Assembly: GCA_937877685.1 (NCBI GenBank)
Contig: CALFGU010000219.1
Span: 1 to 21,160, forward strand
Direction of reading: 5' to 3'
DNA from: an uncultured Prevotella sp.
Lineage (GTDB): Bacteria; Bacteroidota; Bacteroidia; Bacteroidales; Bacteroidaceae
Length of the DNA stretch: 21,160 nucleotides
Every line of letters begins with the position of its first letter. The first letter of the stretch is position 1. The notes under the pieces are model-generated. The model saw only the letters and a program-made list of their open reading frames with translations. It had not been told where the DNA came from and ran no database searches. Below are positions 14,685-21,160 of this stretch, piece after piece. Made by a program: the position numbers and the translations under genes.

Positions 14685-15680
14685 ATGATTCTCCTCCTTC
14701 TTCTTCTCCTTCTTGTTATTGCCAATCTCTTTTTCGGGAGTGTTTCTATTCCCGCAAATGAAGTGTTGGACGCGCTCGTTGGGGCAGAAGTTTCGGAATC
14801 TGTGCGTATGATTGTTTGCTATTCCCGACTCCCCGAGGCATTAGTGGCAATCATGGCGGGCGGAGCCTTAGCCGTTTCGGGCTTAGTGATGCAGACCGTG
14901 TTTTCCAACCCGCTTGCCGACCCCTCTCTCTTAGGTGTCAACTCGGGAGCGAGTCTTGGTGTGGCGATAGTGATGTTGACTTTTGGCGGTGTGTTTTCCG
15001 TGGGAGAATTGGCCTTGTCGGGTTATTTGTTGGTGTTAGTGGGTGCCTTTTTGGGGGCAGTTGCTGTCATCATAGTGCTCACCTTTTGTTCGGCATTGAT
15101 GCGCAGTAGGTTGCATCTCCTGGTTACGGGGGTGATGTTTAGTTTTGTGTTGTCCTCCATTATTTCCATTTTAAATTACTTCTCAGGCGCGGAGAGCGTA
15201 CGCTCTTATGTGGTGTGGGGTATGGGCACCTTTTCGGCGGTTTCGCTGGAACGCTTGCCCCTGTTTCTGTTGCTCATTTTTGGCGGTTTCATCGTGCTTT
15301 TCTTGTTGCTCAAACCGCTTAATGCCTTTCTGCTTGGCGAGTCGTATGCTGAGAGTTTAGGCATCCGCGTTGCCTTTTCGCGCACCCTGCTTTTGGGTTG
15401 CATCGGACTACTTACCGCCGTGGTCACCGCCTTTTGCGGACCCGTGAGTTTTATTGGACTAGCCGTGCCCCACGCTGTGCGATGGATGTACCGAACAAGC
15501 AATCACCGCCGTCTGCTTCCCGCTTGTTTCTTGGGAGGTGGCATTGTGGCGCTGGCATGTAACCTTTTGGCGCATACCGTTACCCACACGGGCATTCTTC
15601 CCATTAATACGCTGACTCCGCTTTTAGGGGTTCCCATCGTTTTGTTATTGTTGTGGAAAAATGCTTCCACAAACCGCTAA
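14685..15680 (+). CDS. FecCD/BtuC-family ABC transporter permease
   Basis: A 331-residue inner-membrane protein with about ten hydrophobic segments. GALAVSGLVMQTVFSNPLADP followed by LLGVNSGASLG is the FecCD signature. GPVSFIGLAVPHAVR near residue 250 is the cytoplasmic coupling helix that contacts the ATPase. The protein begins directly with its first membrane helix, encoded by a pyrimidine-only run of Leu codons; an in-frame stop at 14664-14666 rules out a longer N-terminus. No ATPase gene follows: the frame ends inside a 22-bp terminator hairpin. It must use an ATPase encoded elsewhere, or the system is incomplete. Confidence 0.92.
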   Translation: MILLLLLLLLVIANLFFGSVSIPANEVLDALVGAEVSESVRMIVCYSRLPEALVAIMAGGALAVSGLVMQTVFSNPLADPSLLGVNSGASLGVAIVMLTFGGVFSVGELALSGYLLVLVGAFLGAVAVIIVLTFCSALMRSRLHLLVTGVMFSFVLSSIISILNYFSGAESVRSYVVWGMGTFSAVSLERLPLFLLLIFGGFIVLFLLLKPLNAFLLGESYAESLGIRVAFSRTLLLGCIGLLTAVVTAFCGPVSFIGLAVPHAVRWMYRTSNHRRLLPACFLGGGIVALACNLLAHTVTHTGILPINTLTPLLGVPIVLLLLWKNASTNR

Positions 15681-15743
15681 AACAAAGTTAGACTTAGGAA
15701 AAATAAAGAGTAATATCGTTCTTCCTAAGTCTAACTTTGTTTT
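15679..15743 (+). terminator. 22-bp perfect-stem terminator of the importer operon
   Basis: Arms 15679-15700 and 15722-15743 are exact inverted repeats of 22 bp with a 21-nt A-rich loop. The left arm begins within the permease stop codon. The right arm ends in TTTT with one further T. The A-T rich ends make it potentially bidirectional. Confidence 0.82.
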
Positions 15744-15837
15744 TCGTATAAGAGGTTTTGTTTTCGGGGTGTCTGTTGGAGATGTCGTAGTTTCCGTTTA
15801 TTGGGTGATTTTTTTGACACCTCAAAGATGGATTTTA

Positions 15838-15890
15838 AGTCCTCAGAACCTCAAAACTTCAGAACCTCAGACCTCATTCAGGTTCTTTTT
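15838..15890. repeat. Short octamer array related to the 7291-7417 array, opposite orientation
   Basis: Units CAGAACCT (15844-15851), CAAAACTT (15852-15859) and CAGAACCT (15860-15867) are reverse complements of the AGGTTCTG units near dgt. GAACCT (15862-15867) pairs with AGGTTC (15880-15885), and five T residues follow (15886-15890), so the end of the array also looks like a terminator. Confidence 0.72.
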
Positions 15891-15957
15891 CTCAAAAATA
15901 AATTAATGAGGAGGCTGAAATCTGTAAAAAATATCCCTTATTCTCAATATATTGTAG

Positions 15958-15965
15958 TACTTTTG
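15958..15965 (+). promoter_or_regulatory. Candidate -7 promoter element for ftsX
   Basis: TACTTTTG matches TAnnTTTG 60 bp upstream of the ftsX ATG at 16026. It lies after the terminators of the previous operon, where a promoter is needed. No TTTG is seen at -33. Confidence 0.45.
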
Positions 15966-16025
15966 CAGTAATTTATGCCTTGGTGTGTCCTGATGGGAAC
16001 AAGAGGCGATAATCCATCCTTTCTT

Positions 16026-16898
16026 ATGGTTAAAACGAAGAAGAAGAAAATAGGAAAATTTAACTCCGTAATCTCATGTGTCAGCACGTCACTTGTGCTG
16101 ATTCTTTTGGGTTCGGCTACCTTCTTTATAAAACTGTCCAGCAATTTTGAACGCGACCTTCGCGACAATTTTACAGTAGAAGTGTTGCTTAACGATTCCA
16201 TTACGGAATCTGAGCGCCAGTTGTTGGAGACGGAGTTGACAAACCTGGTGTATGTAAGTACGGTTTCTTACATCTCGAAGGAAGAGGGTGCGGTAGAAAT
16301 GGCGGAAGTGCTTGAAGGAGGTCCGCAAGAATTTCTCGGGTTTAACCCCATTCCTGCCGAATTTGAGTTGTACTTGCGCCCCGAATACGCCAACCAAGAC
16401 AGCCTACTCAATTACTTGCCCGACCTTTACAATCACAAGTTTGTAAGTGACGTTATCTATCCCAGGGATGCGATGGAGTTTGTGGACCAAGTGATTCCCA
16501 TGATTGGCACAGTGCTTGTCTTTATCGCCTTGCTCTTGGGGCTCATCTCGTTTGCGTTGATTCACAACACCATGCGTATGAGCGTCTATGCGCGTCGTTT
16601 CTCCATTCACACGATGAAACTTGTGGGTGCCCGTTGGGGACTCATCCGCCGTCCCTTTATTCTTCGTGCTTTCTGGATAGGACTTTGGGCAGCGGTTATT
16701 GCAAACATAGTGCTGGGCGCAGGTATGTATGGACTTTATAGTTTAGACTCCTACTTCGGCGACTTGGTTACTGACGATGTCGTTTGGGTGACATTCGGCG
16801 TGAATTTTGCTTGCGGTCTTTGCTTGACTATTCTCAGTGCCTTCATTTCGGTGAACCGCTTCTTGCGCATGTCCACCAATAAGTTATTCATGAATTAA
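16026..16898 (+). CDS. ftsX: Cell division protein FtsX
   Basis: A 290-residue inner-membrane protein of the FtsEX complex, which couples ATP hydrolysis by FtsE to activation of peptidoglycan hydrolases at the septum. The topology fits the family. TM1 is SCVSTSLVLILLGSATFF after a very basic N-terminus. An extracytoplasmic domain of about 130 residues follows, then three helices starting at IGTVLVFIALLLGLISFAL. The ATG at 16026 gives the normal N-terminus MVKTKKKKIGKF; a 17-codon longer start at 15975 is not supported. ftsE is not in the window. The EnvC-like protein encoded at 12234-13484 is a natural candidate downstream effector, by analogy with FtsEX-EnvC. Confidence 0.93.
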   Translation: MVKTKKKKIGKFNSVISCVSTSLVLILLGSATFFIKLSSNFERDLRDNFTVEVLLNDSITESERQLLETELTNLVYVSTVSYISKEEGAVEMAEVLEGGPQEFLGFNPIPAEFELYLRPEYANQDSLLNYLPDLYNHKFVSDVIYPRDAMEFVDQVIPMIGTVLVFIALLLGLISFALIHNTMRMSVYARRFSIHTMKLVGARWGLIRRPFILRAFWIGLWAAVIANIVLGAGMYGLYSLDSYFGDLVTDDVVWVTFGVNFACGLCLTILSAFISVNRFLRMSTNKLFMN

Positions 16899-16971
16899 TC
16901 AACGATGGAGTAGGGCGATGGTTGTTCCTCTGTTGGATGCAATGCCCCTCCTAACCTATATAATTACAAGA

Positions 16972-17229
16972 ATGAAACAAGAATTTGCCTTTTCAAAAGT
17001 AAACTTTATCCTTTTGGCAGTGGGTATTGCCATTGTGATGGTTGGTCTGCTTCTCATGTCGGGTGGTGGCACCACTGTTGAGCAGTTTGATCCCGAAATA
17101 TTTAATGCTCAGCGCATCCGTGTGGCACCCATGGTGACCTTCTTCGGATACCTTTTTATCGTGGTGGCAATTCTTTACCGCAGCAAGAGCAAGTCAACAG
17201 ATGTAACTTATATTAAAGAAGAAAAATAA
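16972..17229 (+). CDS. DUF3098 small membrane protein
   Basis: An 85-residue protein with two predicted membrane helices (about 10-28 and 53-70) and a charged C-terminus. The sequence MKQEFAFSKVNFILLAVG with a central GGGTTVEQFDPEIFNAQRI loop is typical of DUF3098, a Bacteroidota family of unknown function found between ftsX and uppP. ATG at 16972 is preferred over 16918 because the upstream 18 residues are not family-like. uppP starts 5 bp after the stop, so the two are co-transcribed. Confidence 0.87.
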   Translation: MKQEFAFSKVNFILLAVGIAIVMVGLLLMSGGGTTVEQFDPEIFNAQRIRVAPMVTFFGYLFIVVAILYRSKSKSTDVTYIKEEK

Positions 17230-17234
17230 GAACT

Positions 17235-18050
17235 ATGGATTGGTTACAAGCACTCATTCTTGGACTTGTTCAAGGATTAACGGAATATCTTCCCGTTAGT
17301 AGTAGCGGGCATTTGGCAATCGGTTCCGAAATGTTGGGCATTCAGGCTGAAGAAAGCATGATGTTTACCGTAGCAGTTCACGTAGCGACGGTGTTAAGTA
17401 CGTTGGTGATTCTCGGCCATGAGGTGTGGAAAATCCTTTCAGGTGCTTTGCACGCACCCGTTGGCGGTCAGTTGAACGAAGACCACAAATATGTGTTGAA
17501 CATTGTCATCTCAATGATTCCCATTGGTATTGTGGGCGTGTTCTTCAAGGACGAAGTTGAGGCTATCTTTGGTAGCGGACTTACAGTTGTAGGTGCATGC
17601 TTGCTGCTTACAGCCTTGTTGCTTTCTTATTCCTACTTTGCAAAGCCCAAGTTAAAGGAAAAGATTTCACTTCGTGATGCCTTCATTATTGGTTTATCAC
17701 AGGCGCTCGCCGTTTTGCCAGGTTTGAGCCGCTCGGGCAGTACGATTGCTACGGGTTTGATTCTTGGCAACAAAAAGGAAAATATGGCGCAGTTCTCTTT
17801 CCTTATGGTGATTCCGCCCATCCTTGGCGAGGCGCTTCTTGACTGCATTAAGGCCTATAAAGAGGGAATGGCGGCAGCCTTTGGCGGATGTGATGCAACG
17901 GCTCTCGCTGTTGGTTTCGTCGCAGCCTTTGTTTCGGGGTGCATAGCTTGTAAGTGGATGATCAATATCGTACGCCGTGGCAAGTTGATTTACTTTGCTA
18001 TCTACTGTCTCATTGTGGGTGCGATTACTTTGGTGACAAGTTTTATTTAA
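17235..18050 (+). CDS. uppP: Undecaprenyl-diphosphatase UppP (BacA)
   Basis: It dephosphorylates undecaprenyl pyrophosphate to recycle the lipid carrier used for peptidoglycan and surface polysaccharides; over-expression gives bacitracin resistance in other bacteria. The 271-residue integral membrane protein carries both active-site motifs: LVQGLTEYLPVSSSGHL (11-27, with Glu17 and His26) and LPGLSRSGSTI (161-171, with Arg166). It belongs to the ftsX-DUF3098-uppP unit. A repeat element fills the gap to truB. Confidence 0.97.
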   Translation: MDWLQALILGLVQGLTEYLPVSSSGHLAIGSEMLGIQAEESMMFTVAVHVATVLSTLVILGHEVWKILSGALHAPVGGQLNEDHKYVLNIVISMIPIGIVGVFFKDEVEAIFGSGLTVVGACLLLTALLLSYSYFAKPKLKEKISLRDAFIIGLSQALAVLPGLSRSGSTIATGLILGNKKENMAQFSFLMVIPPILGEALLDCIKAYKEGMAAAFGGCDATALAVGFVAAFVSGCIACKWMINIVRRGKLIYFAIYCLIVGAITLVTSFI

Positions 18051-18155
18051 GGTTATAAGGTTGTAAGGGGGTTAAGGTTTTAAGGGCTGTGCAGTCTATA
18101 GAAACTATAGGCACTATAGTCACTATAGTCACTCTAACCCTCCCTATAACTCCCT
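18051..18155 (+). repeat. Intergenic CTATAG-type 9-bp repeat element, copy 2
   Basis: CTATAG occurs at 18096, 18105, 18114 and 18123, exactly 9 bp apart. A G-rich left flank begins GGTTATAAGG (18051-18060). A C-rich right flank includes TCCCTATAACTCCCT (18141-18155), giving an overall imperfect inverted-repeat shape. The same layout occurs at 2028-2123. It fills most of the 123-bp uppP-truB gap. Confidence 0.8.
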
Positions 18156-18173
18156 TCCCTCTCATCTCAATAT

Positions 18174-18887
18174 ATGCCAAATAGATTTGAACAAGGCACT
18201 GTCCTTGCCTTCGATAAACCCCTGACTTGGACCTCCTTTAATCTCGTTGCGAAGGTGCGCTGGCTCATTTCGCAACACATGGGTGGGAAAATCAAGGTGG
18301 GGCATGCCGGAACGCTCGACCCCTTAGCCACTGGGGTGCTCATCATTTGCACAGGCAAAGCCACAAAGCAGATTGAGCAACTTCAAGCAGACGTAAAGGA
18401 ATACGTGGCTACCTTAAAATTGGGCGCAACTACCCCCAGTTTCGACCTTGAAAAGGAAATCGACGCCACCTATCCCACGGAGCACATCACTCGTGAAAGT
18501 GTAGAAGCAGCGCTTCAAACCTTTGTGGGCGAGATTATGCAAGTGCCCCCCGTGTTTTCCGCGGTGAAAGTAGATGGTAAGCGTGCCTACGACCTGGCTC
18601 GTAAAGGCAAGGACGTAGAGCTCAAGGCGAAGCCCCTGCGTATTGATGAAATCGAGCTCCTTGACTGCAACTTGGAAGCGATGGAGATAACCATCCGCGT
18701 GGTCTGCTCAAAGGGAACCTACATCCGCGCTTTGGCGCGCGACATTGGGCAGGCGTTGCAATCTGGAGCACATCTCACGGCACTGCGTCGCACACGCGTG
18801 GGCGACTACACCATCGACCGCTGTTTTGCTTCCGTTGAGGCGTTTGAAACCTACCTTCAGACGGTTCCCTCCGACAAGGAAAATTAG
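18174..18887 (+). CDS. truB: tRNA pseudouridine(55) synthase TruB
   Basis: It isomerises U55 in the T loop of tRNAs to pseudouridine. The 237-residue protein has KVGHAGTLDPLATGVL with catalytic Asp49, the QVPPVFSAVKVDGKRAYDLAR segment and CSKGTYIRALARDIG near the C-terminus. It lacks the C-terminal PUA-like extension of longer TruB proteins, as is usual in Bacteroidota. The gap to queA is 193 bp. That gap holds only a 6-bp inverted repeat (GCCCTC 18993-18998 with GAGGGC 19026-19031) and no recognised control site. Confidence 0.97.
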   Translation: MPNRFEQGTVLAFDKPLTWTSFNLVAKVRWLISQHMGGKIKVGHAGTLDPLATGVLIICTGKATKQIEQLQADVKEYVATLKLGATTPSFDLEKEIDATYPTEHITRESVEAALQTFVGEIMQVPPVFSAVKVDGKRAYDLARKGKDVELKAKPLRIDEIELLDCNLEAMEITIRVVCSKGTYIRALARDIGQALQSGAHLTALRRTRVGDYTIDRCFASVEAFETYLQTVPSDKEN

Positions 18888-19080
18888 AACTTACCGTTGT
18901 TGTCAAAACAATATCGGACTTTGCGAAAATTAAACCTCTAATTCGCGCTCCTAAGTCTCTAAGTGTTTCCCCTAACTCTCAAATTATTTTAAGCCCTCGT
19001 GGGTTTGTTATAAAAGGTTGATATTGAGGGCGCTCTTAGTTCCTCACCATCCACCTTCCACCACTTGAATTTTTCCGACT

Positions 19081-20133
19081 ATGAAACTCTCAGAATTCAA
19101 ATTCAAACTTCCCGAAGAAAAGATTGCTAAGTATCCCGCACGTTTCCGCGATGAAAGTCGCATGATGGTGCTTCACCGCAAGACGGGCGAGATTGAGCAC
19201 AAAATGTTTAAGGATATTATCTCTTACTTTAACCCTCACGACCTCTTTGTGTTCAACAATACGAAGGTGTTTCCCGCACGCCTTTACGGCAATAAGGAAA
19301 AGACGGGAGCGGTTATCGAAGTGTTCCTTCTCCGTGAGTTGAATCCCGACCTCTTCCTTTGGGACGTGCTCGTAGATCCCGCTCGTAAAATTCGTATTGG
19401 TAACAAGCTCTACTTTGGCGAAGACAATTCGCTCGTGGCTGAAGTAATTGACAACACAACAAGTCGTGGCCGCACGCTCCGTTTCCTTTACGATGGCGAC
19501 CATGAGGAATTCCGTCAGCAACTTTACGCACTTGGCGAAGCGCCCGTGCCTCGCTTTATCGGACGTGGCAGTGAACCTGAAGACCTTGAGCGTTTCCAGT
19601 GTATCTTTGCCGAACACGAAGGCGCCGTTACGGCACCCACCGCTGGCCTTCACTTCTCGCGTGAAATGATGAAGCGTATGGAGATTTTCGATATCCAAAA
19701 GGCGTTTATCACTTTGCATTGCGGTCTCGGCAATTTCCGTGATACGGACGTTGAAGACCTTACGAAACATAAGATTGACTCTGAGCAAATGAAGGTGGAC
19801 CGTGAGTGTTGCGAGATTGTCAATCGTGCGAAGGAAGAAGGCCGAAAGATTCTTGCCGTAGGTACTACCGTGCAGCGCGCACTCGAAGTTTGCGTAGGTC
19901 CCGACTGTCGTATTAAGGAATTTGAGGGATGGACTAACAAGTTTATCTTCCCCCCTTATGACTTTTCGGTGGCTGACAGCATGTTGGTGAACTTCCATTT
20001 GCCTTATTCTACACTCTTGATGCTCACAGCAGCATTTGGGGGGTATGAAAACACGATGAAGGCTTACGATGTGGCACTCCAGGAAGATTATCGCTTTGGT
20101 GTTTACGGCGACTGCCTTCTTATTGTAGATTAA
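19081..20133 (+). CDS. queA: S-adenosylmethionine:tRNA ribosyltransferase-isomerase QueA
   Basis: QueA transfers and isomerises the ribosyl group of S-adenosylmethionine onto preQ1 in tRNA to form epoxyqueuosine, the substrate of QueG. The 350-residue protein shows FVFNNTKVFPARL, EGAVTAPTAGLHFS, the HCGLGNFRD segment with HKIDSEQM, and NFHLPYSTLLMLTAAFGG, all diagnostic. The length is normal. folK starts 7 bp after its stop, so the two are probably co-transcribed. Confidence 0.97.
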   Translation: MKLSEFKFKLPEEKIAKYPARFRDESRMMVLHRKTGEIEHKMFKDIISYFNPHDLFVFNNTKVFPARLYGNKEKTGAVIEVFLLRELNPDLFLWDVLVDPARKIRIGNKLYFGEDNSLVAEVIDNTTSRGRTLRFLYDGDHEEFRQQLYALGEAPVPRFIGRGSEPEDLERFQCIFAEHEGAVTAPTAGLHFSREMMKRMEIFDIQKAFITLHCGLGNFRDTDVEDLTKHKIDSEQMKVDRECCEIVNRAKEEGRKILAVGTTVQRALEVCVGPDCRIKEFEGWTNKFIFPPYDFSVADSMLVNFHLPYSTLLMLTAAFGGYENTMKAYDVALQEDYRFGVYGDCLLIVD

Positions 20134-20140
20134 TTTTGAT

Positions 20141-21040
20141 ATGCAACTCCTTCTTGCTCTCGGTTCCAACTTAGGGAATAAGGAAGCGCAGTTAGAAATG
20201 GCTATAAGAGCACTTGAGACGCACGTAGGTACGCTCCTCAAGTGCTCTCGCTTTTACACAACGGCGCCCGTTGACTTTGTGTCTGACAACACCTTTCTTA
20301 ATGCCGTTGCGCTTTTCGAAACGTCGCTCTCGCCTGAAGTTGTTTTAGAGATAACGCAACAAATTGAGCGTGAACTGGGGCGTACGTCTAAGACAGTCAA
20401 CGGCATTCATCACGACCGCACGCTGGATATAGACCTTCTTGCTTGCGATGCACTCCTTGTGGATACGCCCGCTCTGCAACTTCCGCATCCGCGCCTACAC
20501 AAGCGTCGCTTTGTCTTGGAACCGCTTTGCGAAATCTTGCCCGAGGGGGTGCATCCCACACTTCATTTAACTTACAGAACACTACTTATGCAACTTAACC
20601 AAGCAACAATAACCCATGAGAAGGTTGCGACGCCCGAACTCCTTGAGGCGCTCAATCATCTCTTGCCTCAACTCTCGTCAAACGCAAAGCCGCTCACTGA
20701 AGTCCGTCTTCAGAATTTGCTTCTTTGCCCCACCACTCGCCTTTACACACTTCGTGATGAGGAAGGCAAAATTTGCGCCATGACAACCCTTTCCATTCAG
20801 GAACTTGTTACAGGTACGAAAGCGTGGGTGGAAGATGTTGTTGTGGACGAGTCAGCCCGCGGCCGCGGTTATGCGCGCCAACTCCTCCAACACTTAGCTG
20901 CTGAGGCGCAAGTGATAGGTGCAAAGTCGCTTAACTTAACCTCGCGCCCCTCACGCACAGCTGCGAATAAATTGTACCAAAGCGAGGGCTACGAAATCCG
21001 TGAGACGAACGTTTATCGCAAAAGCGTGAAGAACGGATAA
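20141..21040 (+). CDS. folK: HPPK (FolK) fused to a C-terminal GNAT acetyltransferase domain
   Basis: A single 299-residue frame. Residues 1 to about 152 are a complete 6-hydroxymethyl-7,8-dihydropterin pyrophosphokinase of folate synthesis: LALGSNLGNK (5-14), TAPVDFVSDNTFLNAV (41-56), HDRTLDIDLL (91-100, Mg-binding Asp96 and Asp98) and LPHPRLHKRRFVLEPL (114-129). Residues about 160-299 form a complete GNAT fold. WVEDVVVDESARGRGYA (229-245) carries the acetyl-CoA pyrophosphate loop R240-G-R-G-Y-A245, and LTSRPSRTAANKLYQSEGY (266-284) is the usual C-terminal motif. HPPK is normally about 150-170 residues and stands alone or is fused to other folate enzymes. The acetyl acceptor is unknown. It is the last gene of the plus-strand block; a repeat tract follows directly. 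Confidence 0.93.
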   Translation: MQLLLALGSNLGNKEAQLEMAIRALETHVGTLLKCSRFYTTAPVDFVSDNTFLNAVALFETSLSPEVVLEITQQIERELGRTSKTVNGIHHDRTLDIDLLACDALLVDTPALQLPHPRLHKRRFVLEPLCEILPEGVHPTLHLTYRTLLMQLNQATITHEKVATPELLEALNHLLPQLSSNAKPLTEVRLQNLLLCPTTRLYTLRDEEGKICAMTTLSIQELVTGTKAWVEDVVVDESARGRGYARQLLQHLAAEAQVIGAKSLNLTSRPSRTAANKLYQSEGYEIRETNVYRKSVKNG

Positions 21041-21101
21041 TGGTTAACGGGGAATGATTAAAGGTTAATGGTGAGGGGTTAAAGGTTAATGGTGAAGGGT
21101 T
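21040..21101. repeat. 21-bp tandem repeat after folK
   Basis: Two adjacent 21-bp units (21060-21080 and 21081-21101; core AAAGGTTAATGGTGA) differ at one base. A diverged partial copy precedes them (21040-21059) starting at the last base of the folK stop codon. The tract is G/T/A-rich with almost no C. Confidence 0.8.
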
Positions 21102-21129
21102 AACGATGAAAGACAATCCGGATGGCGCT

Positions 21130-21151
21130 CTCCCCCTGTTTATAGGGGGAG
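21130..21151. terminator. GC-rich hairpin near the window end
   Basis: CTCCCCCT (21130-21137) pairs perfectly with AGGGGGAG (21144-21151) around a 6-nt loop. No T run follows within the window. It may be part of the folK 3' region or of another intergenic repeat that continues beyond the window. Confidence 0.45.
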
Positions 21152-21160
21152 GGGACCGCT

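Larger units (their letters stand above)
15681..16025. other. 345-bp non-coding gap between the importer operon and ftsX
   Basis: It contains the importer terminator (to 15743), about 90 bp without recognisable features, an inverted octamer-repeat stretch (15838-15885) and the ftsX -7 box (15958-15965). A plus-strand frame opening at 15975 only extends ftsX upstream and is not supported as a start. Confidence 0.7.

Noticed and set aside
18888..19080. preQ1 riboswitch before queA
   Set aside because: No preQ1 aptamer pattern is seen. The only structure is a 6-bp inverted repeat with a 27-nt loop.
19090..20241. A 383-codon open frame on the minus strand opposite queA
   Set aside because: It is antisense to an unmistakable queA and the start of folK, and its translation has no recognisable domain. 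It is a codon-usage shadow.

Overview
The window is ordinary chromosome from a member of the Bacteroidota, most likely the order Bacteroidales and perhaps Prevotellaceae. Four things point there: several lipoproteins, families largely confined to that phylum (DUF2723, DUF4292, DUF3098), the promoter -7 motif TAnnTTTG upstream of several genes, and the gene order ftsX - DUF3098 - uppP - truB - queA - folK. The genus assignment is a guess. I see no prophage, insertion sequence, CRISPR array or defence island.

Layout. Positions 1-230 hold the 3' part of tRNA-Gly(GCC) and a complete tRNA-Leu(TAA), each followed by a strong hairpin. Positions 246-8813 are all minus strand: epoxyqueuosine reductase (queG), a short NodB-type polysaccharide deacetylase, a 1083-residue DUF2723 membrane protein, a Wzx-like flippase and the dGTPase dgt. 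From 8882 on, everything is plus strand. First comes dut, facing away from dgt, then a TPR lipoprotein, a DUF4292 lipoprotein, an EnvC-like coiled-coil protein with a degenerate LytM domain, and a metal-chelate binding lipoprotein with its FecCD/BtuC permease. A 345-bp non-coding gap follows, then ftsX, DUF3098, uppP, truB, queA and folK.

How the genes relate. Two queuosine enzymes, QueA and QueG, act in successive steps on tRNA. Dgt and Dut are both dNTP-pool enzymes and share one 126-bp divergent control region. FtsX, UppP, the EnvC-like protein and the two lipoproteins all serve the envelope, as probably do the flippase, DUF2723 protein and deacetylase.

The most notable features are: (1) folK is one frame encoding a complete HPPK followed by a complete GNAT acetyltransferase domain; (2) the flippase frame continues upstream of its only standard start codon with family-like residues but no ATG, GTG, TTG or CTG; (3) non-coding gaps carry at least three families of short tandem repeats: an octamer array with a 42-bp higher-order period, a 9-bp CTATAG-centred element in two copies, and a 21-bp repeat; (4) several 3' ends carry unusually long perfect hairpins; (5) the ABC importer has no ATPase gene beside it. 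I do not see a clearly new multi-gene system. The fusion and the repeat families are the best leads.
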